The translations under genes and the position numbers were made by a program. This document shows positions 7,604 to 17,006 of a DNA stretch of 64,000 bases, piece after piece; positions within the stretch are counted from its first letter, which is position 1; every line of letters starts with the position of its first letter. Origin of the DNA: Streptomyces sp. GS7. GTDB lineage: Bacteria > Actinomycetota > Actinomycetes > Streptomycetales > Streptomycetaceae. Location of the stretch: positions 5,573,501-5,637,500 of the forward strand of contig NZ_CP047146.1 of the NCBI RefSeq assembly GCF_009834125.1, written 5' to 3'. The notes below the pieces were generated by a model, which did not search any database, was not told the DNA's origin, and was given only the letters and a program-made list of their open reading frames with translations.

Positions 7604-10036
7604 TCACCGGAGGGGGGTGAGGGAGTACCGCACGGCGTGCCGGGCGCGGTCGAGGGCCGCCGCGCAGTCCTCGGGGGTCGCGCCGACGGCCAGGAGGGCG
7701 GCCAGGCGCGGGACGACGCCGTGCGGAGGCAGCCGGAGCACGGTGCCGGGGGCGGCGAGCGGCACGGCCTCGGCGATGCCGGGCTCGGCGGCGGCGGCGC
7801 GCACGTCGAGGGACCGCACGGTGCCGTCGTGTTCGGGGTAGAGGAAGCGGACCTCGGCGCAGCGGTCGCGGGCGGGGGTGAGGTCGGGGGTCCGGCCGAG
7901 GGCGAGGTCCGCGGCGGCGGCGACCGGGTCGACGCCGGTGGCGAGGGTGCCGAGGAGCGGGATGAAGTCGCCGCCGAGCCGGCCGTTGACCTCGACGATG
8001 CGCGGGCCGGTGGCGGTCAGCCGCAGTTCGGTGTGGGTGAGGCCGGTGCGGATGCCGAGGACGGCGTGCGCCTCGGCGACCACGGTCCGCGTCTCGTCGG
8101 CCCACGGCTCGTGCCGCCAGGGGGCGACGAGATGGCCGGTCTCCTCGAAGTACGGGGCGAATCCGAGGCGTTTGCGCGCCACGTTGACGATCCGTACCGC
8201 TCCGTCGGCGACCGCGCAGTCCACGCTGATCTCCGGTCCGGACAGGTATTCCTCCACGATCACCCCGTCGAGCGCGCCGAGTCCGGGGAAGGCGGCGGAC
8301 ACCGCCTGCGCGTAGGCGCGGGCGACGGCGCCGGGGTCGGCGGCGAGGGTGACGCCGATGCTGCCGGCCAGGGCGCGCGGTTTGACCACGACCGGGAGCC
8401 CCAGCTCGCGGGCCGCTTCCTGGGCCTGCGCGCCGCTGTGCGCGTGGTGGAAGCGGGCGGAGGGCACGCCCGCGGCGGCCAGCAGCCGGCGGGTGGTGAG
8501 CTTGTCGCGGCAGCGGCGGACCGCCTCCGGGCTCATGTGCGGCAGGTGCAGCCGTCGGGCGACCTCCGCGGTGGTCTCCAACAGCGCCTCGTCCCAGGTC
8601 AGTACGGCTCCGGGGCCCGGGTGCGCGGCCAGCAGCGCGGCGGCGGCCCGGGTGGTGGCCGCGGGGTCGGCGGTGTCCGCGGCCCGGAACCGGTCCGCGA
8701 CGTAGCGCCGCTGCCAGTCGATGTCCGCGGACTGGACGAGTGCGGTGCGGGCGCGTTCGGAGACGGTGCGCAGCGCGTATCCGCGGTAGGGCGGGTTGCC
8801 GCAGCCGATGACGACGAGCTGCGGGGCCCCTTCGGGGTCGACGGGCGTGCAGTCCAGGACGGCGCCGCGCATCGTGCGGCGGACGGCGGCGGCCACCTCG
8901 GCGCTGCTGCCGCCGCGGAAGCGGAACCGGGCCCCGGCGTGCTCGTAGCCGCCGCCGGTCAGCAACGCGCCGACCTCGGGGAGGACGTGGGCGTAGGCTC
9001 CGCCCTCCTCGTACGGGGGATGGGCGCGCACCCGGCAGGGCATCGGCACCGTCGGCGGCACCAGCAGCCAGCCCGCCACCGCGCCGGGGGCGGGGGCCGA
9101 CCCGGCGGAGCGGTCGTCGGTGCCCGCCTGGTGCGCGAACGCCGCCGCCATCAGGTCGATGCCGTGCACCTCCCGCCAGACGAAGGGCACTTCGGCGCCG
9201 CCGGGCCGGGCCCCGATCTCCAGGACCGTGAGCGCCCCGCGCTCGCTCGCGAAGAGCTCCAGGTGGAAGACGGACGGGCCGGTGAACAGCGCGCCGGCCG
9301 TGGCGGCGGTGATCTCCTCGATACGGGCGAGGAGTTGAGGATCGTCGATCTCGACCGAGGCGAGCGCGGTGCCGCTGGTGAAGTCCAGACAGGTCGTCAG
9401 ATAGCGGGCGGCCCGCCAGGCGCCGAGGCCGTCCCCGGTGAACACGCCGTCCACGTGCAGCACCTGGTCCGGCAGCCAGGACTGGACCAGCATGCCGCCG
9501 TCGCGGGGGATCTCGCAGGCGGCGAGCCGGTCCGCGGAGTCCAGCCGGGTGATCCCGGCGCTGGCGGTGCCGCGGCGCGGTTTGAGCAGCACCGGCCAGC
9601 CGTGCCGGGCGGCGAAGGCGGCCACCGCGGCACGGTCGGGGGCGGCGGCGGTGGGCGGTACGGCGATGCCCGCGGCGGCCAGCTTCCGGGCCATCAGCAG
9701 TTTGTCGCGCAGCGGCTCCAGGTCGGCGGCGCGCTGCCCGGGCAGGTCGAACTCGCCGCGCAGATCGGCCGCCAGGTCGAGGTCGGTCTCCTGGAGCGCG
9801 ACGATCCGGGTCACCGGCCCGACCCGCTCCACCAGCGTGTCGATCGCCTCCCGGACCGCCTTCACGTTCTCCGTGCTGTCCACGATCCGTACGCCGGCGG
9901 CCTGTTCGGCCGGCAGGTGGCGGGTGGCGCGTTCGGTGGTGACGTAGCTGACGCGGTGCGCGGCGTGGTCGAGGTAGGCGGCGTAGTCGGCGTAGCGGTC
10001 GGTCCAACGGTGGATGATGATCACGTGTTCGGGCAC
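7604..10036 (-). CDS. Tandem ATP-grasp ligase with two complete domains
   Basis: 810 residues from GTG 10036, fixed by AGGAG eight bases upstream. Two ATP-grasp units lie in one chain. The first has RDKLLMARKL, VLLKPRRGTASAGI, FHLELF and LEIGARPGGAEVPF. The second, after a linker with a Rossmann-like LVVIGCGNPP, has CRDKLTTRRLLAAAGVP, VVVKPRALAGSIGV, VEEYLSGPEISVD and IVEVNGRLGGDFI. Both keep nucleotide-binding lysines and acidic metal ligands, so both may be active, although in the first domain the metal Asn is replaced by Gly. ATP-grasp enzymes join carboxylates to amines through acyl phosphates. Two amide bonds, or amino acid loading onto the carrier as by BtrJ, are possible roles. Confidence 0.85.
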   Translation of the reverse strand: MPEHVIIIHRWTDRYADYAAYLDHAAHRVSYVTTERATRHLPAEQAAGVRIVDSTENVKAVREAIDTLVERVGPVTRIVALQETDLDLAADLRGEFDLPGQRAADLEPLRDKLLMARKLAAAGIAVPPTAAAPDRAAVAAFAARHGWPVLLKPRRGTASAGITRLDSADRLAACEIPRDGGMLVQSWLPDQVLHVDGVFTGDGLGAWRAARYLTTCLDFTSGTALASVEIDDPQLLARIEEITAATAGALFTGPSVFHLELFASERGALTVLEIGARPGGAEVPFVWREVHGIDLMAAAFAHQAGTDDRSAGSAPAPGAVAGWLLVPPTVPMPCRVRAHPPYEEGGAYAHVLPEVGALLTGGGYEHAGARFRFRGGSSAEVAAAVRRTMRGAVLDCTPVDPEGAPQLVVIGCGNPPYRGYALRTVSERARTALVQSADIDWQRRYVADRFRAADTADPAATTRAAAALLAAHPGPGAVLTWDEALLETTAEVARRLHLPHMSPEAVRRCRDKLTTRRLLAAAGVPSARFHHAHSGAQAQEAARELGLPVVVKPRALAGSIGVTLAADPGAVARAYAQAVSAAFPGLGALDGVIVEEYLSGPEISVDCAVADGAVRIVNVARKRLGFAPYFEETGHLVAPWRHEPWADETRTVVAEAHAVLGIRTGLTHTELRLTATGPRIVEVNGRLGGDFIPLLGTLATGVDPVAAAADLALGRTPDLTPARDRCAEVRFLYPEHDGTVRSLDVRAAAAEPGIAEAVPLAAPGTVLRLPPHGVVPRLAALLAVGATPEDCAAALDRARHAVRYSLTPLR

Positions 10037-10257
10037 CGGAGGGCTCCTGGGGCGCGGTCGGGCACGGGGATGCAGGGGGCCGGGGGCGGGCAGACCGGAC
10101 ACCGGGCGGGCGCCGGTGCACGGGGAGCGGAGGAGGGCACGGAGGCGGCGGGATGAACTCCGCCCACTCGGCCGACTCGCCATGCGTGAAGCGGTGTTGG
10201 AGAGTCACGGGGCGGGCGGGTGCGCGCCGGGTTCCGGCGGTCCGGGCCGCCGCCGGG

Positions 10258-11514
10258 TCAGTTCCCGCGGGCGGCGGTCAGCAGGGCCTCGTGCGTGTCC
10301 CACAGCAGTGCGGCGCACCGGTCGCGGCCGAGGTCCTTGGCGGTCAGCCGGATGGACAGGGCGCGGTCGGTCTCCAGCGCGCGGGCGTAACATCGCGGGC
10401 CGATGGTGGTGAAGGGCTCCTCCCAGGTGAGGGCGGGCGCCCCGGCGGAGGCCGGAAGGACCGGCACATCGGGGGCCGAACTCTCCGGTACTGCAACGTA
10501 GTTGAAGGCACAGGCCGGTTCGGGAGCCGCCGGCATACGGGCCCGGAGCGCGGCCACGGCGGTGACGTCGTGCATACCGTGCCGGAAGGCACCGAGGCCG
10601 CTCCAGTGGACGGCGTCGGCCAGTTTGACCAGGTCGTCGCCGCGGGCGTGCTCGATCAGCGCCGGGACCCACTGGTTCATGGAGGTCACCACGTTCCGCC
10701 AGCGGCCGGCGAAGCGGTTGGCACTCATCAGCTGCACCAGCAGCGTGTCCGCGCCGCACATCCGGGCCACGCTGCGGGCGTAGGCCGCGAGGACGACGCT
10801 GGCGACGGAGACCCGGGCGCGCTCGGCGACGGTGTGCGCGGCCGGGCGGGCAGGGGCGGAGCGCAGGGTGCCCTGGACGACCCGGCCTTCGGCGGCGGCG
10901 TCGCGCGGCAGGGCCGCGGACGGGGCGCGATCCAGGAGTTGGGCCCAGTGGTCGAGGGCCTGCGCCTGGCGCCGGAGCCCGGCGGGGGTGTGCTGTGCGG
11001 CGGCGAGGTCGGCGGGACCGGGCGGGGTGGTGCCCAGTCCTGCCGGGTGGGTGAGCGCCCGGCGGAATTCCTGGTGGAGGAGTTCCTGGGCCCAGGCGTC
11101 CGCGGCGATGTGGTGCTTGACGAACAGCAGATGGGAGGCGATGCCTCGGCGGGTCAGTAAACGGGCCCGCCAGCCGTGCTGCCGGCCCAGGTCGAAGGGC
11201 TCGGCGGCCAGCCGCGCGGCGAGCTCGTCGGGGCCGGTGCCGTCGTCCTCGACGACCGGCAGGCGGTCGCCGGTGGGCTCGTCGGGCGGCAACTGGCGCG
11301 GGGCGTCGGCGTCGTGGACGTCGTAGCGCGTCCGCAGTGACGGGTGCCGGGTGACGGTCACGCGCAGCGCCGTACGGGCCGCTTCCACGGTCGCTCCGGG
11401 CGGCAGCGGCCAGGCCGCCGCGTTGTTCGGCTCGTGCCGGCGGGAGGCCGGCAGGCCCCGGATGTCGTGCCACACCGAGAGCTGACCCAGCGAAAGCGGT
11501 CCTGCCTCGGACAT
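10258..11514 (-). CDS. Free-standing condensation-domain protein
   Basis: 418 residues starting at ATG 11514 after a GGGGGA site; the reading frame is open further upstream but that part is intergenic in character. It opens with PLSLGQLSVWHDIRGLP, a C1-like core of NRPS condensation domains. The catalytic HHIAADAW corresponds to HHxxxDG with the final Gly changed to Ala. STSTIGP-like and later core motifs are loose. Such enzymes form amide or ester bonds from a carrier-bound acyl donor. It is first in the minus-strand gene run and divergent from the adenylation enzyme, a natural partner. Confidence 0.8.
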   Translation of the reverse strand: MSEAGPLSLGQLSVWHDIRGLPASRRHEPNNAAAWPLPPGATVEAARTALRVTVTRHPSLRTRYDVHDADAPRQLPPDEPTGDRLPVVEDDGTGPDELAARLAAEPFDLGRQHGWRARLLTRRGIASHLLFVKHHIAADAWAQELLHQEFRRALTHPAGLGTTPPGPADLAAAQHTPAGLRRQAQALDHWAQLLDRAPSAALPRDAAAEGRVVQGTLRSAPARPAAHTVAERARVSVASVVLAAYARSVARMCGADTLLVQLMSANRFAGRWRNVVTSMNQWVPALIEHARGDDLVKLADAVHWSGLGAFRHGMHDVTAVAALRARMPAAPEPACAFNYVAVPESSAPDVPVLPASAGAPALTWEEPFTTIGPRCYARALETDRALSIRLTAKDLGRDRCAALLWDTHEALLTAARGN

Positions 11515-11821
11515 ACAATTCCCCCATGTCACATTTCCATTATGCGGAAGTTGAATTCCACGCAAGGGTGACGCTGCCACAATCCATCGACCGCCGCAAG
11601 GAGTTGCCGAAGCGGCGAGGTGATCCACCTCACACGTCGACGCCGTCGCGGACATGAGAGCCTGATTGCCGCCTGCCGGAATCATCTTTCCAAATCCTGG
11701 AAAATCGAGGCAGTATTTCTCCGCGCTTCCCGCCCTTCGCCACGTCATCGCACTCCCATCGCACTCCATCCGCTTTCGCGCCAACTCTCCGTTCCCGAAG
11801 GCCACAAGGGGGCTTTGCCAC
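11515..11821. promoter_or_regulatory. Divergent promoter region of the biosynthetic cluster
   Basis: This 307-base gap lies between the condensation gene (minus) and the adenylation gene (plus) and is more AT-rich than its surroundings. On the minus strand a CATAAT hexamer at 11544-11539 sits 15 bases from TTGCGT at 11565-11560, a possible but short-spaced promoter. TTCC/GGAA around 11535-11549 forms a small palindrome that could bind a regulator. No pathway-specific regulator gene is seen inside the window, so control may come from a gene to the left. Confidence 0.4.
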
Positions 11822-13447
11822 GTGAGTCAGCAGCAGCCCACCCCCGTCGACACCGCCGGGGGCATCCGCCATGACTTCCTGCACGACTTCCTTCTCGACC
11901 CGGCCCGGCACTCCCCCGGCGACCCCGCGGTCATCGCATCGCCGCAGGCCGGCCACACCGCGGTGACGACCTACGCCGAACTCACCGCCCTGGTGGGCGA
12001 ATACGCCGCTGAACTGCGCGCGCTGGGCGTCGAACCCGGCGCCCGGGTCATCCTGGAGGCGGACACCACCGCCCCGGCCGTCGCGATGCTGCTCGCCTGT
12101 TCGCGGGCCGGCCTCACCTTCGTCCCGGTGAGCCCGGAAACGCCGCGCCGGCGCCTGGAATCCATCGTCGATGCCGTTCAACCCGCCCTGCATCTCCAGG
12201 AGTTGGCCGGGCAGCGGGCGGATCTCCCGCCGTCCGTGGGGACCGCGCGGTTCGGTCCGGGCGGGCTGGCCGTCGACCGCGCCCCGGTACGCCGCCCGCC
12301 GCGGCGCACCGCGCCCTGTGTCACCGACCCGGCGTACGTCATCTTCACCTCCGGCACCACCGGCCGCCCCAAGGGCGTGGTGATGAGCCACCGCGCGGTG
12401 GTCGCCTTCTACCGGGGCATGCTGGCGCACCGGATCGCCGGCCCCGAGGACCGGATCGCCAGCACCTCACCGCTCCAGTTCGACTTCTCGCTGCTCAACA
12501 TCGGGCTGGCGCTGGGCAGCGGCGCGTCCGTGGTGCCGGTCCCACCGCGGCTGGTGCGCTGGCCCCGGCATCTGCTGCGGGTGCTGCGCGAGACCGGGGC
12601 CACCCAGGTCAACGGCGTCCCGTCGATCTGGCGGCAGGCGCTGCGCCACGAGCCACGGCGGCTGGCCGCGCTCGACCGGCTGCGCGGCGTCCTGTTCTGC
12701 GGCGAGGAGTTCCCGCTGCCCGAACTCCGCCGCCTCCAGGAGCTGTTGCCGACGGCCCGGATCATCAACTGCTACGGCGCGACGGAGTCCATGGCCTGCT
12801 CCTTCGAGGACGTGCCCCGCCCGCTGCCCGCGACCTGCGAGCGGCTCTCGATCGGCATCGCCCACCCCGGCGCCGAGATGCTCCTCGTCGACGAGGCCGG
12901 CGCGGTCGTCGACGCACCCGGTGTGGTCGGCGAGATCCATCTGCGCAGCCCGGCGCTGTTCTCCGGCTACTGGGACGACCCCGAGGCCACCCGCGCGGCG
13001 CTGGTCCCCGACCCGCTGTGCCCGCAGTCCGGCCAGTACGTCCTGCGGACCGGGGACCTGGCCCTGCGCGGCCCGGGCGGCGAGTTCTACTTCGCCGGAC
13101 GGACCGATTCCCAGGTGCAGATCAACGGCAACCGCGTCGAACTGGCCGAGGTGGAACGGCGGTTGACGGAGCATCCGGGCGCGGCGGCGGCCACCGCGCT
13201 GCCCCTGCCGCTGCCCGGTGGCGGACAGCGGCTGGCCGCGTTCGTCGTCCCGGCCGCCGGTCACGACCTCGGCGACACGGGCGCGCTCCGGGAGTTCTGC
13301 GCCCGGACGCTGCCCCCGTACATGGTCCCCCAGGAGATCCGGCTGCTGGACCGGCTGCCCACGACCGCGCACGGCAAGGTCGACCGGACGGCGCTGGCGG
13401 CGGGGGCGGTGCCGGCCGCGGCGGGGGCCGCCGGAGGCGCCCGGTGA
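11822..13447 (+). CDS. Free-standing amino acid adenylation enzyme
   Basis: 541 residues from GTG 11822, about 12 bases after AAGGGGG. Adenylation cores in order: YVIFTSGTTGRPKGVVMSHR (A3), FDFSLLNIG (A4), NCYGATESMA (A5), GEIHLRSPALFSGYWDD (A6), LRTGDLA (A7), TDSQVQINGNRVELAEVE (A8) and PTTAHGKVDRTAL (A10) with the catalytic Lys. The Asp in FDFS occupies the position that binds an alpha-amino group, which suggests an amino acid substrate. It probably activates and loads the free or fused carrier domain. The MFS gene start overlaps its stop. Confidence 0.92.
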   Translation: MSQQQPTPVDTAGGIRHDFLHDFLLDPARHSPGDPAVIASPQAGHTAVTTYAELTALVGEYAAELRALGVEPGARVILEADTTAPAVAMLLACSRAGLTFVPVSPETPRRRLESIVDAVQPALHLQELAGQRADLPPSVGTARFGPGGLAVDRAPVRRPPRRTAPCVTDPAYVIFTSGTTGRPKGVVMSHRAVVAFYRGMLAHRIAGPEDRIASTSPLQFDFSLLNIGLALGSGASVVPVPPRLVRWPRHLLRVLRETGATQVNGVPSIWRQALRHEPRRLAALDRLRGVLFCGEEFPLPELRRLQELLPTARIINCYGATESMACSFEDVPRPLPATCERLSIGIAHPGAEMLLVDEAGAVVDAPGVVGEIHLRSPALFSGYWDDPEATRAALVPDPLCPQSGQYVLRTGDLALRGPGGEFYFAGRTDSQVQINGNRVELAEVERRLTEHPGAAAATALPLPLPGGGQRLAAFVVPAAGHDLGDTGALREFCARTLPPYMVPQEIRLLDRLPTTAHGKVDRTALAAGAVPAAAGAAGGAR

Positions 13448-14682
13448 GCCGGCTCGACGAGCCCGGCCCGGTGGCCGGCGGGGTCGCCCGGGACGGCCGG
13501 CTGCGGGCGTTCGTCCGGGTGCGGGCCGGCGGACTGCCGGGGGCGTTCTGGGTGCTGTGGGGCGGATCTCTGGTCAACCGCCTGGGGGCGATGGTCAATC
13601 CGTTCCTGAGCCTCTACCTCACCGGTATCCGGCACGTCCCGATCGCCACCACCGGCATCGTCCTCGCGGTCGGCGGCGTCGGCTCGGTGATCTCCCAGCC
13701 GCTCGGCGGGTTCCTCGCCGACCGCTTCGGCCGCCGGGTGGCGCTGACCGGCGGGATGCTGGCGAACGGCGCCACGCTGCTCGTCCTCGGGCACGCCCGG
13801 AGCCTGGCGGTGCTGGTCGCTGCCTGCTTCGTCCTCGGCATCACCCTCGACCTGTTCCGGCCCGCCGCCCAGGCCCTGGTCGCCGACGCGGTGCCCGCCG
13901 CGGACCGGACCCGGGCGTACGGGCTGCTGCTGTGGGCGATCAACCTCGGCTTCTCGGTCGCCATGGTGATCGGCGGCTATCTCGCCGGCCACGGCTACGC
14001 ATTGCTGTTCTGGCTGGACGCGGGGGCCTGCACGGCCTTCGGGGTGCTGGTGTGGCTGGCCGTCCCGGAGACCCGGCCGGCCGCCCGGGAGCGCACCGGC
14101 GGCGGCTTCGGCACCGTCGTACGGGACCGGGTGATGCTCGCGTTCGCCGGCATCATCGTGGTCTACGCCGTCGTCTTCCAGCAGGCGTTCGCCACCCTGC
14201 CGCTGGCGATGCGGAGCACCGCGATGTCCAGCGGCGCCTACGGCATGGTGATGGGCGTCAACGGACTCGTCGTCATCGCGGCGCAGCCGCTGATCGGCCA
14301 CCGGCTCGCCGACCTCGACAAGAGCCGGGTGCTGGCCACCGGCTTCGCCGTCGCCGCCGTCGGCAACGCGGTGGCCGCCACGGCCCAGGCCGCGGTGGTC
14401 TACGGCATCGCGGTCGCGGTGTCGACGCTCGGCGAGATCCTGGTCTTCGCGGTCACCGCGGCCGTGGTCGCCGACCTCGCGCCCGCCGCGCTGCGCGGCC
14501 GGTACAACGGGCTGATCGGGATGGCCTGGGGAACCGGCTTCCTGATCGCCCCCGTCGCCGGCACCCGGCTGCTGGTCGTCGGCACCACCACCCTCTGGCT
14601 GAGCTGTACGGCGCTGTGCCTGCTGGCGGCGCTGGGCCAGTTGGCGCTGGGCCCGGCGCTGCGGCGTCGGGCGGGCCGGTGA
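13444..14682 (+). CDS. MFS transporter, probable exporter of the cluster product
   Basis: 412 residues with about 12 predicted membrane helices. The MFS loop motif is GGFLADRFGRRVALTGG between helices 2 and 3, with TGIVLAVGGVGSVISQPL before it. GTG 13444 overlaps the stop of the adenylation gene (GTGA), so they are coupled. Single-operon placement with a biosynthetic enzyme argues for export of, or self-resistance to, the product. The next 217 bases hold no convincing gene. Confidence 0.9.
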   Translation: MSRLDEPGPVAGGVARDGRLRAFVRVRAGGLPGAFWVLWGGSLVNRLGAMVNPFLSLYLTGIRHVPIATTGIVLAVGGVGSVISQPLGGFLADRFGRRVALTGGMLANGATLLVLGHARSLAVLVAACFVLGITLDLFRPAAQALVADAVPAADRTRAYGLLLWAINLGFSVAMVIGGYLAGHGYALLFWLDAGACTAFGVLVWLAVPETRPAARERTGGGFGTVVRDRVMLAFAGIIVVYAVVFQQAFATLPLAMRSTAMSSGAYGMVMGVNGLVVIAAQPLIGHRLADLDKSRVLATGFAVAAVGNAVAATAQAAVVYGIAVAVSTLGEILVFAVTAAVVADLAPAALRGRYNGLIGMAWGTGFLIAPVAGTRLLVVGTTTLWLSCTALCLLAALGQLALGPALRRRAGR

Positions 14683-14899
14683 CCACGCCGCCCGGCCGTC
14701 CGCCCCATCGGACCCAACCCCGTGGTGCGGGTCGGCCACGTCGTGCCGCGGGCCGACACCGCAGCCGAGGTCGACCGGGCCGCGGACGCGGCGATGCGCT
14801 CGGTCACGGTCGAGTTGGCCACCCGCCGGCAGGACTGCCGCGCCCCCGGGAGCGGCGTAACGTCAGCACTGTGCCGTGGTGGCTGCGGGCAGGTGCGAC

Positions 14900-16990
14900 A
14901 TGACGGCCCATGGGACCGGTGACTCAGCCCTGGGCCGCGCACTGCTGCGGTCGATGCACGAGACCGGGGCCTCCTCCGGCGTGGTCTACGAGCTCGCGGC
15001 CGACGAGCCGGTGCTGCACCTGGCCGCCATGAGCGGCATCCCGCCGCCGGTGCTGGACCCGTGGACCAGGATCGCGCTCGCCGCGCCCATCCCGGTCGCC
15101 ATCGCGGCGCGCTGCGGGCGCCGGGTGTGGGCATCCGGGCAGCAGCAGCTGGCCCGGGACTTCCCGCGCACGGCGGTGGCGCTGCCCTACGACTTCGCCC
15201 TCGGCGCGGCCCCCCTCAACGACGGGACGGTGTGCCGGGGTGCGGTGGTGCTGCTGTGGCCGGCCGGCCACGCTCCGGAGCTGTCCGGGGCGGAGTCCAC
15301 GGCACTGGACGCCGCCTGCCGCCGGCTGACCGCGCTGCTGCCGACGCAGGACACCGCCGACGGCCCGGCCGTGGTGCTGCCGCCCCCGGCCCGGACGGCG
15401 GGGCCGCGGGAGGCGCAGGCCGCGGTGGACTTCGCGGAACGGCTGCCCGGCGGCTGCTTCGCGGTCGATCTGGAGGGCCGGATCACCGCGCTGACCACCG
15501 GCGCGGCGGAACTGCTGGACGCCCCGGAGTCCCGGCTGCTCGGCGCCCGGCCGTGGGACGTGCTGCCGTGGCTGGCCGACCCGGTCTTCGAGGACCGCTG
15601 CCGGGCCGCGGTCATCAGCCGCCGGCCGACCTCGTTCCACGCCTGCCGCCCGCCGCACCAGTGGCTGGCGTTCCGGCTGTTCCCGGACGGGCGGGGGGTG
15701 AGCGTCTGGGTCCGGGCCACGGTCCGCGCGGGGACCCCGGTGATCCAGTACCCCACCGACGACGTCACACCACTGCGGGCCGCGCAGATGTACCACGTGC
15801 TGCACCTCGCCGCCGGGCTCACCGAGGCGGTCAGCGTGCACGACGTCACCGAGCTTTTCGCCGAGGAGATCGTGCCGGCGTTCGGCGCCCAGGGCATGCT
15901 GATGTACGTGGCCGAGGCCGGCCGGCTGCGGACCGTCGGCCAGCGCGGCTATCCGCCGGAGGCCGTCGAGGCGTACGAGGGCAGCCTCCTGAGCACCGCG
16001 AACAGCCCCACCGTGCGCGCGCTGGCCACCGGCGAGCCCGGCTTCTTCACCTCCGCCGAGCAGACCGAGCGCCAGTTCCCGGGGCTGGCCGGGCTGACCG
16101 GGATGGCGGCGCGGGCGGTGCTGCCGCTGATCGTCTCCGGCCGCCCGGTCGGCTGCTGCGTCCTTGCGTACACCCGTCCCCGGACGTTCAGTCCCGAGGA
16201 GCGCCAGGTACTGACCTCGCTCGCGGGGCTGATCGCCCAGGCGCTGGACCGGGCGTCGCTCTACGACACCACACAGCAGCTGGCCCATGACCTCCAGGCC
16301 GGTCTGCTGCCGCGCAGCCTGCCGGAGACCCCCGGGCTGTCCGTCGCCGCCCGCTACCTGCCGGCGACCCGCGGGATGGACATCGGCGGCGACTTCTACG
16401 ATCTGATCCGGCTCGACGCGCACCGGGTGGCCGCGGTCATCGGCGATGTGCAGGGCCACAACGCCGCGGCGGCGGCGCTGATGGGCCAGGCCCGGACGGC
16501 CGTGCACGCGCATGCGACGGCGGGGGTGGCGCCCGACGAGGTGCTGGCCCGCACCAACCGGCTGCTCACCGACCTGGATCCGGACCTGTTCACCAGCTGC
16601 CTGTACGTCCTGATCGATCTGCGCACCCACGAGGCGTGCCTGGCCGGCGCCGGCCATCCGCCGCCGGTCCTGCGCCACCCCGACGGCCGCACCGGCGTGC
16701 TGCGGATGCCTCCCGGGCTGCTGCTGGGTGTCGCACCGGACGCCCGGTACCACGCCACGACGATCGCGCTGCCGCCGCAGGCGGTGCTGGCCCTCTACAC
16801 CGACGGCCTGGTGGAGCGGCCGGGCGCCGACCTCGAAGAGGGCATCGCCGGACTGGCCGCCGACCTCGCGGACGCGCCGTACGGGGACCCGGACGCGGTC
16901 GCCGACACCGTCCTCAAGCGGCGCGGCGCCCACGCGGAACGGCTGGACGACGTGGCGCTGCTGCTCCTGGCGCCGACCGGCGGGGACTGA
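14900..16990 (+). CDS. GAF/PAS-SpoIIE family serine phosphatase
   Basis: 696 residues from ATG 14900; an in-frame GTG at 14876 is an alternative, and neither has a strong ribosome site. An N-terminal GAF-like region (about 1-150) is followed by a PAS-like segment with GCFAVDLEGRITALTTGAAE, a second GAF around 300-460, and a SpoIIE/PP2C phosphatase with LQAGLLPRSLPE, GMDIGGDFYDL, GDVQGHNAAAAALMG, LAGAGHPPPVL and LALYTDGLVE. Acidic residues for two metals are present. These proteins dephosphorylate anti-sigma-factor antagonists. It lacks the C-terminal ATPase domain seen in the 17,866 gene. Confidence 0.9.
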   Translation: MTAHGTGDSALGRALLRSMHETGASSGVVYELAADEPVLHLAAMSGIPPPVLDPWTRIALAAPIPVAIAARCGRRVWASGQQQLARDFPRTAVALPYDFALGAAPLNDGTVCRGAVVLLWPAGHAPELSGAESTALDAACRRLTALLPTQDTADGPAVVLPPPARTAGPREAQAAVDFAERLPGGCFAVDLEGRITALTTGAAELLDAPESRLLGARPWDVLPWLADPVFEDRCRAAVISRRPTSFHACRPPHQWLAFRLFPDGRGVSVWVRATVRAGTPVIQYPTDDVTPLRAAQMYHVLHLAAGLTEAVSVHDVTELFAEEIVPAFGAQGMLMYVAEAGRLRTVGQRGYPPEAVEAYEGSLLSTANSPTVRALATGEPGFFTSAEQTERQFPGLAGLTGMAARAVLPLIVSGRPVGCCVLAYTRPRTFSPEERQVLTSLAGLIAQALDRASLYDTTQQLAHDLQAGLLPRSLPETPGLSVAARYLPATRGMDIGGDFYDLIRLDAHRVAAVIGDVQGHNAAAAALMGQARTAVHAHATAGVAPDEVLARTNRLLTDLDPDLFTSCLYVLIDLRTHEACLAGAGHPPPVLRHPDGRTGVLRMPPGLLLGVAPDARYHATTIALPPQAVLALYTDGLVERPGADLEEGIAGLAADLADAPYGDPDAVADTVLKRRGAHAERLDDVALLLLAPTGGD

Positions 16991-17006
16991 CCGTGGCGGG
17001 CCGCGG

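Noticed and set aside
14722-14922. 66-codon open frame between the exporter and the phosphatase
   Set aside because: No ribosome site or domain; overlaps the phosphatase start region.
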